A DNA stretch of 6,978 nt from NCBI GenBank assembly GCA_021817625.1, contig JAKASY010000099.1, forward strand, positions 1 to 6,978, read 5' to 3'. A program made the translations under genes and the position numbers. Numbering within the stretch: position 1 is the stretch's first letter; every line of letters starts with the position of its first letter. Under the pieces are notes generated by a model. That model saw nothing but the letters and a program-made list of their open reading frames with translations, had not been told where the DNA came from and did not search any database. This stretch comes from Bacillota bacterium (GTDB lineage Bacteria; Bacillota_E; JAJZYS01; JAILZS01). Below are positions 1-5,414 of this stretch, one piece after another.

Positions 1-1
1 C

Positions 2-70
2 GCGCTGTGGGGCGCGGGCGCCCTCGTCGTGGCTGGGGGCGTCGTCGTCTCGCTCGCGAGCCTGCGCTGA
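2..70 (+). CDS. C-terminal end of a membrane protein (partial)
   Basis: Only the last 22 codons and a TGA stop (68-70) are inside the window. They read ALWGAGALVVAGGVVVSLASLR, a Gly/Ala/Val-rich hydrophobic helix that ends in a basic residue. This is typical of the final transmembrane segment of a polytopic protein. The LWGA...G small-residue pattern resembles the last helix of EamA/DMT or MFS transporters, but 22 residues cannot assign a family. The frame is supported by near-uniform G/C in the third codon position. The gene converges on the NamZ-family gene with only 12 nt between the two stop codons, so neither has its own separate terminator in the gap. Confidence 0.6.
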   Translation, partial: ALWGAGALVVAGGVVVSLASLR

Positions 71-82
71 GGGCGCGCTCGC

Positions 83-1237
83 TCAGTCGGCGTACAGGCT
101 GACGGAGCTGCGGATGGCGGGCCAGTCGGCGAGCTCGCGCCGCCACCCGGCCAGGATGTCCTCCGGCGGGCGGCCGGCGCTCAGGTCGTTGCGCAGGCGG
201 TCGTCCCCGGCGAGGCGGTCGAGCGCCCGCAGCCCGCCGGGCTGGCGCGGCTCGAGGATGCGGCTCTCCGGTTGGGCGAGCGCGAGGGACAGGAGGTGGA
301 TGGAGGCCGGCACGACCTCCGCGTCGGCGGTCGGGTCGACGTGCAGCATGACGCCGCGGCAGACGGTGCCCTCGTGCTTGGAGTAGGTGGGGCGGAAGGC
401 GACCGGCCGGCACCAGAGCCCCGGGCCGAGGCGGGGCCTCAGGGCGTCGGCGAGGGCGAACGGATCGAGCCAGGGAGCGCCGATCTGCAGGAAGGGCATG
501 GCCGTCCCCCTCCCCTCCGAGAGGTTCGTCCCCTCGAACAGGCAGGTGCCCGGGTAGAGGCGCGCCATCTCCAGGGAGTTCGTGTTGGGCGACGGCGCCA
601 GCCACGGCCGGCCCAGGCTCTCCCAGCGCTCGCTGCGCCGCCACCCCTCCAGCGGGACGACCCTGACGGCGTCCTCGTGCCCCTGCTCGCGCGCGCCCAG
701 GAGCGTGAGCTCGCCCAGGGTGAGGCCGTGGCGCATGGGCACCGCCGCGGCCCCCACGAGGGAGCGGTAGGCCGGGGCGACCGCGCGCTGCCCCTCGTAC
801 GCACCGCCCAGCGGGTTGGGCCGGTCGAGCACGTAGAGCGCGACGCCCGCCTCGTGGCAGGCGGCGACAAGCTCCAGGGTGGTGCCGAGCATCGTGTAGT
901 AGCGCGCGCCGATGTCCTGGAGGTCGACAAGCACGGCGTCGAGCCCGGCGACCATCGCCGCCGTCGCCTTGTGGCCCGCGCCGTAGACGCTCACGACGGG
1001 CAGGCCCGTGCGCGGGTCGGTCGAGTCCTCGACGGCGCCGCCGGCGGGGATGTCGCCGTACAGCCCGTGCTCCATGGCGAACAGGCGCTCGAGGGAGAGG
1101 TCGGGGAGCGCCGCCAGGCGCTCCACCGCCGGGCGCAGGTCGCGGTCCACGCCCGTGAGGTTCGTGAGAAGGCCGACCCTGCGTCCGCGAAGCTCCGCCG
1201 GGCACTCGTCCAACACTCGCTCCAGCCCTGTGCGCAC
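83..1237 (-). CDS. namZ: NamZ-family exo-beta-N-acetylmuramidase (DUF1343)
   Basis: This 384-residue protein matches the NamZ/DUF1343 family over its whole length; characterised members remove MurNAc from the non-reducing ends of peptidoglycan fragments during wall recycling. Visible blocks in order are GLLTNLTGVDRD (22-33), FxxEHGLYGD (53-62, with Glu56 a likely catalytic acidic residue), DLQDIGARYYT (105-115), LDRPNPLGG (137-145), MRHGLTLGEL (168-177) and the C-terminal-domain signature SPNTNSLEMARLYPGTCLFE (216-235) followed by GTNLSEGRGT. The GTG start at 1237 is chosen because AAGGGAG (minus strand, 1246-1252) lies 8 nt upstream and family homology begins at once with TGLERVL. The frame stays open further upstream but shows no family-like sequence. 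No signal peptide is seen from this start, which would make it cytoplasmic and imply imported muropeptides as substrate. Divergent from the damaged PIG-L gene. Confidence 0.9.
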   Translation of the reverse strand: MRTGLERVLDECPAELRGRRVGLLTNLTGVDRDLRPAVERLAALPDLSLERLFAMEHGLYGDIPAGGAVEDSTDPRTGLPVVSVYGAGHKATAAMVAGLDAVLVDLQDIGARYYTMLGTTLELVAACHEAGVALYVLDRPNPLGGAYEGQRAVAPAYRSLVGAAAVPMRHGLTLGELTLLGAREQGHEDAVRVVPLEGWRRSERWESLGRPWLAPSPNTNSLEMARLYPGTCLFEGTNLSEGRGTAMPFLQIGAPWLDPFALADALRPRLGPGLWCRPVAFRPTYSKHEGTVCRGVMLHVDPTADAEVVPASIHLLSLALAQPESRILEPRQPGGLRALDRLAGDDRLRNDLSAGRPPEDILAGWRRELADWPAIRSSVSLYAD

Positions 1238-1422
1238 GCCGTCCACTCCCTTGCCGCCCCGGCCGCGGGGCTGGCGCGCGTCTTCGAACGCGTCCAGTCT
1301 GGCGCGCTCGCGGTCGACCTTCAACCCGCCATCGTTCGACCCGGGCACGATGCTTCGATGGAAAGGCAGAAAGATGTGAGCAGGGAACGGCCGGACAAGG
1401 CGAACATTGCCGCGACTGGCAG

Positions 1423-1452
1423 TTGGTCGGTCAACCGGTCGACCGGTAAACT
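1423..1452 (+). promoter_or_regulatory. Candidate promoter facing the PIG-L gene
   Basis: TTGGTC (1423-1428) and TAAACT (1447-1452) are separated by 18 bp and resemble -35 and -10 boxes; TAAACT fits the TANNNT pattern of many high-GC bacteria. The next ATG on the plus strand (1461) starts 9 nt after the -10 box, where transcription would be expected to begin, so a leaderless transcript is possible. That ATG is out of frame with the PIG-L coding region. The spacer holds most of the palindrome listed separately. This is inference from sequence only. Confidence 0.4.
1434..1447. promoter_or_regulatory. Perfect 14-bp palindrome, candidate operator
   Basis: ACCGGTCGACCGGT is an exact inverted repeat without a spacer. 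It lies between the divergent NamZ-family and PIG-L genes and ends inside the proposed -10 box, a typical place for a dimeric repressor site (TetR, LacI or GntR type). No regulator gene is visible in the window, so the protein that might bind is unknown. Chance occurrence in GC-rich DNA is possible. Confidence 0.4.
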
Positions 1453-1474
1453 GGGTAGTCATGGGGACGCGAAA

Positions 1475-2158
1475 ATGGACCACCCGTACGGCTTCACCCC
1501 GGGCGAGAAGGGGCACCCCGCGCGCTCCGCCGCCGACTACCGGCTGCAGAAGCTCGAGGAGGCGGAGCGGGCGGCGCGTGTGATCGGCGCCTCGGTGCGC
1601 GTCCTCGACCACCCCGACGGCGAGCTCGAGGTGTCGGACGACGTCGCCTGGGAGGTGGCGGACGTGATCCGCGAGCTCCGGCCGGAGGTCCTCGTCACGC
1701 ACTGGCGCGGCTCGGGCCACCGCGACCACGACAACTGCCATCTCATCGCGCGCCGCGCCCTGTTCCTGGCCGGTCTCGCCGCCTTCGAGCGCGAGCGTCC
1801 GAACTGGCGCGTGCCCAACGTCTTCTACCCGGAGAACTGGGAGGACATGGACGACTACGCGCCAGACACCTACCTAGACATCGGCGCCGTGTACGATCAG
1901 TGGATCGATGCCGCCCGCTCGTACGAGCTGTTCCGGGGCGGCGTGTCGCAGTTCGCCTACCAGCGCTACTACGAGAGCCTCGCCTCGCTCCGGGGCTGCC
2001 TGGGCGGCTTCGAGCGGGCCGCCACCCTCATGCGGCGGCCGGCGGCGCGGCCTCGCCACGGGGGCGGAGCTGCCCCTGCGCGCCTAGGCGGCGCGACCGG
2101 CCGGCCACGCGATGGGGGCCGTCCCTTCAGCCCGAAGGCTCTTGGGACGGCCCCCTGA
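1475..2158 (+). CDS. PIG-L/LmbE-family deacetylase, N-terminally truncated, probable pseudogene
   Basis: From ATG 1475 the frame gives 227 residues. Clear PIG-L/LmbE features are TPGEKGHP (8-15), a QKLEEAERAARVIGA helix (25-39), LDHPDGEL (44-51), VTHWRGSGHRDHDNCH (74-89, holding the third zinc ligand His), FYPENWED (117-124) and SYELFRGGVSQF (149-160). Family members act on N-acetylglucosaminyl substrates with a zinc site made of an N-terminal AHPDD motif plus this later His. The AHPDD segment, about 35-45 residues, is absent in every plus-strand frame of the upstream region, so two of three metal ligands are missing and activity is unlikely. No good ribosome binding site precedes 1475. After Arg188 the frame reads Arg/Gly/Pro-rich sequence through a terminator-like hairpin; frame 0 ends earlier (TAG 2085-2087) with better codon bias, which suggests a second lesion. 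An upstream in-frame ATG at 1358 adds no family-like sequence. Confidence 0.75.
   Translation: MDHPYGFTPGEKGHPARSAADYRLQKLEEAERAARVIGASVRVLDHPDGELEVSDDVAWEVADVIRELRPEVLVTHWRGSGHRDHDNCHLIARRALFLAGLAAFERERPNWRVPNVFYPENWEDMDDYAPDTYLDIGAVYDQWIDAARSYELFRGGVSQFAYQRYYESLASLRGCLGGFERAATLMRRPAARPRHGGGAAPARLGGATGRPRDGGRPFSPKALGTAP
2114..2155. terminator. Strong hairpin between convergent genes
   Basis: GGGGGCCGTCCC (2114-2125) pairs perfectly with GGGACGGCCCCC (2144-2155). The 18-nt interior folds again as AGCC-CGAA-GGCT (2129-2140). The hairpin lies 22 nt past the stop of the minus-strand peptidase gene and just past the likely end of the PIG-L gene. It could therefore serve both strands. No T-run follows on either side, as is common for terminators in high-GC bacteria. 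Confidence 0.7.
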
Positions 2159-2177
2159 CGCGCTCGGCCGGCGGTGC

Positions 2178-2999
2178 TCAGGATGGGGACGCCGAGGGCG
2201 ACGTGGAGCCGTACTGGATGTTGAAGCCGTCCGTATCAGAGTCGGGAAGCGAGGGTGTGGACACCTGGACGCCGTTTTGGATCATCACGCCGCCGTCCGC
2301 CACGACCAGGCCGGGGTTTAGTCCGTTTGCCGTGCCCGGGTCGAAGGTGGCCTCGCCGTAGTTGGCCAGCGTGGCGATGCGCCCGCCGACCGTCGGGGCC
2401 TCCTGGATCCACTCGGCGGACGTGCCCGGGCCGGAGTAGCTCTCGTTCTCGGTGGCGGTCCAGCCCTCGGTCTGGTCGGTCAGGCTGATCACCCACTGGC
2501 CCGCCGACTTCTCGGTGATGCTCGCCTGCATGATGTCGCCGGGCGAGACCGGGTCGTTGATCACGGTCTCGGCCGCGGGCAGGATCTCCCACCAGGCGGA
2601 GTAGTGGGCGCTGCCGTTGTAGTAGTCCTGCTCGGTGCCGGTCTGGATGAGGTCGCTGTTGTTGAAGCCGTCGATGCCGACCCAGCTGGACGAGTAGGTG
2701 GGCTTGCGGCTGCGGCTCACGGCGGGAACGGTCCAGGATCCGGTGATCGAGGTGTACGGCCCGCCGGTGATGGCGTAGCCGGACCAGTTGCTCGCCGCCC
2801 AGCCGAACGCTGGGCTTGAGCCGCCACCACCGCCGCCGCCGTGGCCGTTATGGCCCGGGTGCGTTGTTGGGGGCATGAGGGCGACGCGCGGTGCGTGCGT
2901 GATCACCACGGAGGCCATGGTGGCGCCCGGGGCCGCGGCGAAGGCTGCGCCGAACACCAGCAGGGCGGAGGAGGCCGCGGCGACGATGCGGCGTGCCAC
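2178..2999 (-). CDS. Secreted G1-family (eqolisin/A4) glutamic endopeptidase
   Basis: The 273-residue product begins with a signal peptide (basic ARR, hydrophobic 5-23, probable cleavage near residue 23 or 29). A Thr/His/Gly linker with seven consecutive glycines (54-60) precedes a beta-sandwich peptidase domain from about residue 65. The domain shows NWSGYA (71-76), SWVGIDG (105-111), IQTGTEQDYY (118-127) and SAEWIQEAP (194-202). Gln119 and Glu196 correspond to the catalytic Gln/Glu pair of the G1 family, so the enzyme should be active. Known members work best at acidic pH outside the cell. The GTG start at 2999 is chosen for the upstream AAGGTGGG on the minus strand and because the signal peptide starts there. 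The tail ends in STSPSASPS. It is divergently oriented to the dehydratase gene and convergent with PIG-L. Confidence 0.88.
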   Translation of the reverse strand: MARRIVAAASSALLVFGAAFAAAPGATMASVVITHAPRVALMPPTTHPGHNGHGGGGGGGSSPAFGWAASNWSGYAITGGPYTSITGSWTVPAVSRSRKPTYSSSWVGIDGFNNSDLIQTGTEQDYYNGSAHYSAWWEILPAAETVINDPVSPGDIMQASITEKSAGQWVISLTDQTEGWTATENESYSGPGTSAEWIQEAPTVGGRIATLANYGEATFDPGTANGLNPGLVVADGGVMIQNGVQVSTPSLPDSDTDGFNIQYGSTSPSASPS

Positions 3000-3023
3000 T
3001 TGAGTCCCACCTTCGCTTGTTAA

Positions 3024-3039
3024 TCCCCGTTGCCGGGGG
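3024..3039 (-). other. Small GNRA-type hairpin in the peptidase leader
   Basis: On the minus strand CCCCG-GCAA-CGGGG forms a 5-bp stem (plus a possible outer wobble pair) with a GCAA tetraloop. It sits about 25 nt upstream of the peptidase GTG start, just before the ribosome binding site. It could stabilise the mRNA leader or affect initiation; chance is also possible. Confidence 0.3.
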
Positions 3040-3129
3040 TGGCGATCTATTCTCGCTGTTCCATCCGTTCCCTGCGTTGCCAGCACGGTCGAACAGGAAT
3101 CGACGGGCAGCGAGCCGATCGCTCCGGGC

Positions 3130-3258
3130 CGACGCTATGCGGATGTGCGGTCGCTTGACCGCCACCTGCCCCGGTTCCTCGCGGACCCGGCCAAGTACAT
3201 CGGCGCCAAGGCCTGGCGCGCCTTCCTCCGCCGGCCGCCCGCCGCGCGCAGCTCTCGC
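3130..3258 (+). pseudogene. Possible remnant of an unrecognised gene
   Basis: In the frame of 3145 the sequence reads YADVRSLDRHLPRFLADPAK followed by YIGAKAWRAFLRR, with almost every codon ending in G or C from 3151 to about 3255. This looks like genuine coding sequence, for example the basic tail of a larger protein. The reading frame continues without a stop into the dehydratase gene in the wrong frame, and the sequence becomes Arg/Pro-rich after about 3258. This suggests a decayed or frameshifted C-terminal fragment. I do not recognise the family. It lies between the divergent peptidase and dehydratase genes. Confidence 0.25.
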
Positions 3259-3346
3259 GGCCGGCCGCCGTCGTGCCGGTGGCCAAGGGTCGCCCGCGTC
3301 GCGCGGCGAACTCAGGCACGAGACGGCGCAGCGGGAGGCGGCGAGG

Positions 3347-4360
3347 ATGGGCGGAGGGGACGGCGGCGCGGTAGCGCTCCTGGCGGAGCAGGGCCTGACG
3401 CGCGCATCGCTCGAGACGGCCTACGAGGCGGTGCGCAAGGTGATGCCGCCGACGCCGCTCGTCGAGAGCGCGGACCTGTCGGCCCGCCTGGGCCGGCCCG
3501 TCTGGCTGAAGCTCGAGAGCGTGACGCCCGTGCGCGCCTTCAAGGTGCGCGGCGCGATCGCCAAGGCGGCGGAGCTCGCGGCCCAGGGCCGGCCCGGCGA
3601 CCTGGCCACGGGCTCGGCGGGCAACCACGGCCTGGCCGTGGCCTTCGCCGGGCGGCGCGCGGGCTGGCGGGTGACGGTGTTCGCGCCGGAGCAGGCAAAC
3701 CCGGTCAAGGTGGCCGCGATCCGCGCCCTGGGCGCCGAGGTCGTGCAGGGCGGGCGCACATACCCCGACCTCGTGGCGCGGGCTGCCCCCTTCCTCGAGC
3801 GCACCGGCGCGGTGTGGGTGCACCCGTTCGACGACCCGGCCGTGATTGCCGGCCAGGCAAGCGTCGGGCGCGAGATCGCCGAGGCCCTGCCGGACGTCTC
3901 CCAGGTGGTCGTGCCGATCGGCGGCGGCGGCCTCGCCTCGGGCATCGGGGCTGCGCTCGCGCTCTACGCGCCGCAGGCGCGCGTGGTCGGGGTGCAGATG
4001 GACGGCGCCGACTCCATGCTGCGCTCCCTGGCCGCCGGCCACGTGGTGACGCTCGAGCGGGTGAGCACCGTGGCCGACGGCCTCGCCCCCGGCACCGCGT
4101 CCGAGCGCACGCTCCGGCTGGTGGGCGCCTTTGCCGAGGACGTGGTACGCTTGGCGGACGACGAGCTGTTCGTGGCCATGCGTTACCTGCTGGAGCGCGA
4201 GCGGGTCCTGGCCGAGCCCTCCGGCGCCGCCGGGGTGGCGGCCCTCCTGGCCGGGCGGGTGGCGGGGAGCGGCCCGGTCGCCGTCGTGATCACGGGCGGC
4301 AACGCCACGCTCGCGCACCTCGCGCGAACGCTCGAGGCGGAGCCGGTAGCCGACCGCTAG
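3347..4360 (+). CDS. Threonine/serine dehydratase-family PLP enzyme
   Basis: This 337-residue fold-type-II PLP enzyme is of the threonine ammonia-lyase / serine racemase family, which deaminates Thr or Ser to the 2-oxo acid. Visible motifs are LKLESVTPVRAFKVRGA (54-70) with Lys66 as the Schiff-base lysine, SAGNHG (90-95), HPFDDPAVIAGQ (159-170), the phosphate-binding PIGGGGLASG (190-199), EPSGAAGVAAL (290-300) and ITGGN (315-319) near the pyridine nitrogen. The usual Gly-Ser before Phe-Lys is Arg-Ala here. There is no C-terminal ACT domain, so isoleucine feedback control is not expected and a catabolic or broad-specificity role is more likely. GGGAGG (3333-3338) lies 8 nt before ATG 3347, which fixes the start although the frame is open further upstream. 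It is transcribed alone, convergent with the TasA-like gene. Exact substrate cannot be read from sequence. Confidence 0.88.
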   Translation: MGGGDGGAVALLAEQGLTRASLETAYEAVRKVMPPTPLVESADLSARLGRPVWLKLESVTPVRAFKVRGAIAKAAELAAQGRPGDLATGSAGNHGLAVAFAGRRAGWRVTVFAPEQANPVKVAAIRALGAEVVQGGRTYPDLVARAAPFLERTGAVWVHPFDDPAVIAGQASVGREIAEALPDVSQVVVPIGGGGLASGIGAALALYAPQARVVGVQMDGADSMLRSLAAGHVVTLERVSTVADGLAPGTASERTLRLVGAFAEDVVRLADDELFVAMRYLLERERVLAEPSGAAGVAALLAGRVAGSGPVAVVITGGNATLAHLARTLEAEPVADR

Positions 4361-4378
4361 CGCAGGGCGGCAGCGCGA

Positions 4379-4415
4379 GGCCCTCTCGGGCGACCAAGAG
4401 GCCGCAGGGAGGGCC
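4379..4415. terminator. Hairpin between convergent dehydratase and TasA-like genes
   Basis: GGCCCTCTC (4379-4387) pairs with GGGAGGGCC (4407-4415) through nine pairs including one G-T wobble, with a 19-nt loop. It lies in the 74-nt gap between the dehydratase stop (4360) and the stop of the minus-strand gene (4435), so it may end transcription from both sides. There is no T-run. Confidence 0.5.
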
Positions 4416-4434
4416 GTCGGGGTTGCGGCGAGGG

Positions 4435-5130
4435 CTAGTCCCAGCCGTGCAGAGGCTGGGGCGGCGTGCCCACCACCGGGTTGTGCGGCGCCTGGACGGC
4501 CACCGCGCTGAGCACGATCTGGGCCGTGCCGGCCCGGTACACCCCTGGGCTCGCCAGGGGGAGCGCGTAGTTCACGACGAACGTGTCGTGCCAGCTGTCG
4601 TTCACGGACTTGTCGGCGTTCGTGAACGCGCTTCCCGTCTTGATGACCAGCTGGTCCGGAGCGCTGCTCTGGCAGCTGGAGGCGTTGGGGTAGGCGCCTG
4701 AGCAAGACACGGGGCCGATGCCGAAGTGGTTGCCGTAGCTGTCCTGGATGACCACCTGAAGCCCCAGCGGCTGCCCGTCCAGAAGGGCCTCCGTACCGGG
4801 CGCGGACGCGCTCGACTGGGTGGTGACCGTGAGGCCCACCCAGGCGGGCACGCTGCCTTCGTACTTGACCTCGTACGAGCAGGCCGAATCGACGCTGTCG
4901 TCGGTCCCCGGGAAGAGGAGGGCGGAGGAGGAGTCTCCGGGGGCCATGGGCGCGATGGTGCACGGCGACGAGTCCGCCACGGCGCCAACGCTGAGCGTGC
5001 CGGTGGCGAAGTGGCTCGTCTGGCCGGAGGCGGCGCCGGAGAACAGGCCGAAGGTGGCTGCGGTTACGAGGCCGGCAGCGATGCCCATAGCAGCCGCCGC
5101 GAGCGCCAGGCGGCGCAGGAGCACGCGCAT
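4435..5130 (-). CDS. TasA/CalY-like secreted protein with SipW-type signal peptide
   Basis: The 231-residue protein opens with MRVLLRRLALAAAAMGIAAG and a long hydrophobic segment, followed by TFGLFSGAAS (26-35) and FATGTLSV (41-48). This TFxLFS...FxAGTL arrangement is the hallmark of SipW-dependent signal peptides of TasA and camelysin (CalY) relatives, which form biofilm matrix fibres in Bacillus. The mature part is Ser/Gly/Ala-rich and beta-predicted by composition. It has APGDSS (63-68), a WVGLTVTT strand, four cysteines (57, 84, 143, 153) that could form two disulfides, and SWHDTFVVNYALPLASPGVY near the end. It lacks an LPXTG or other anchor. The start is set by a near-perfect AGGGAGGTGAG ribosome binding site 5-6 nt before the ATG. 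No SipW-type peptidase is in the window. Catalytic metalloprotease activity, claimed for camelysin, cannot be inferred here. Confidence 0.72.
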   Translation of the reverse strand: MRVLLRRLALAAAAMGIAAGLVTAATFGLFSGAASGQTSHFATGTLSVGAVADSSPCTIAPMAPGDSSSALLFPGTDDSVDSACSYEVKYEGSVPAWVGLTVTTQSSASAPGTEALLDGQPLGLQVVIQDSYGNHFGIGPVSCSGAYPNASSCQSSAPDQLVIKTGSAFTNADKSVNDSWHDTFVVNYALPLASPGVYRAGTAQIVLSAVAVQAPHNPVVGTPPQPLHGWD

Positions 5131-5136
5131 GCGGGC

Positions 5137-5144
5137 TCACCTCC
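5137..5144 (-). promoter_or_regulatory. Very strong ribosome binding site of the TasA-like gene
   Basis: On the minus strand GGAGGTGA is an exact match to the 16S anti-Shine-Dalgarno complement over eight bases, with six bases before the ATG. It is the strongest such site in the window and suggests high-level translation, as would suit a structural secreted protein. Confidence 0.8.
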
Positions 5145-5230
5145 CTGGTGCGGGGCTCCGGCTCGGCTCGCCGCCCGACAGCGCCGTCAGCGAGTCGACT
5201 CCGGGCCCCGCATGGGTGCGGTCGCCGGGG

Positions 5231-5414
5231 CGGCTCAAGCGCGATGCCCCGCCGACCTACCACACCGACTACTGGCTACGGCTCACGGTGGGACCGCCTA
5301 AAGAGGCCGAGGTGCGCCAGGAGCGGCAGCGCCGCAGTGCGTTCGTCCTAGTCACGACGATGCCGATGAGCCGGCGCCTGGGACCTGCTCATGGAGTAGA
5401 GGCGGCAGGACGCT
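5231..5414 (+). pseudogene. Decayed transposase fragment, IS1634/IS4-like
   Basis: Frame 2 reads YHTDYWLRLTVGPPKEAEVR then QERQRRSAFVLVTT (about 5258-5362). This resembles the linker of IS1634-type DDE transposases (V-x-V-x-x-GPP ... ER-x-RR-S-T-FVLVTN) just before the block that ends in the catalytic Glu region. Shifting one frame at 5379 gives WDLLME, a TAG at 5397-5399, then RRQDA, matching the family pattern LLxEYKGQxxVE with the Tyr codon turned into a stop. The fragment thus carries a frameshift and a stop, with no start, N-terminal DD region or recognisable C-terminus. It is a relic that records past insertion between the TasA-like and WxL-like genes. Family assignment is from remembered motifs only. 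Confidence 0.55.

Noticed and set aside
272..1474. Long plus-strand open frame leading into PIG-L (628-residue reading)
   Set aside because: It is the antisense shadow of the NamZ-family gene, with Arg/Glu/Ala-rich composition and no domain signature before the PIG-L core.
1238..1741. Long N-terminal extension of the NamZ-family frame
   Set aside because: The upstream sequence is Arg/Val/His-rich, lies antisense to the PIG-L coding region beyond 1475, shows no family similarity, and a well-spaced ribosome binding site supports the GTG at 1237.
3047..5263. Minus-strand 738-residue open frame
   Set aside because: It runs antisense to the dehydratase and out of frame with the TasA-like gene; it is rich in Arg/His/Pro and results from the absence of stops in GC-rich DNA.
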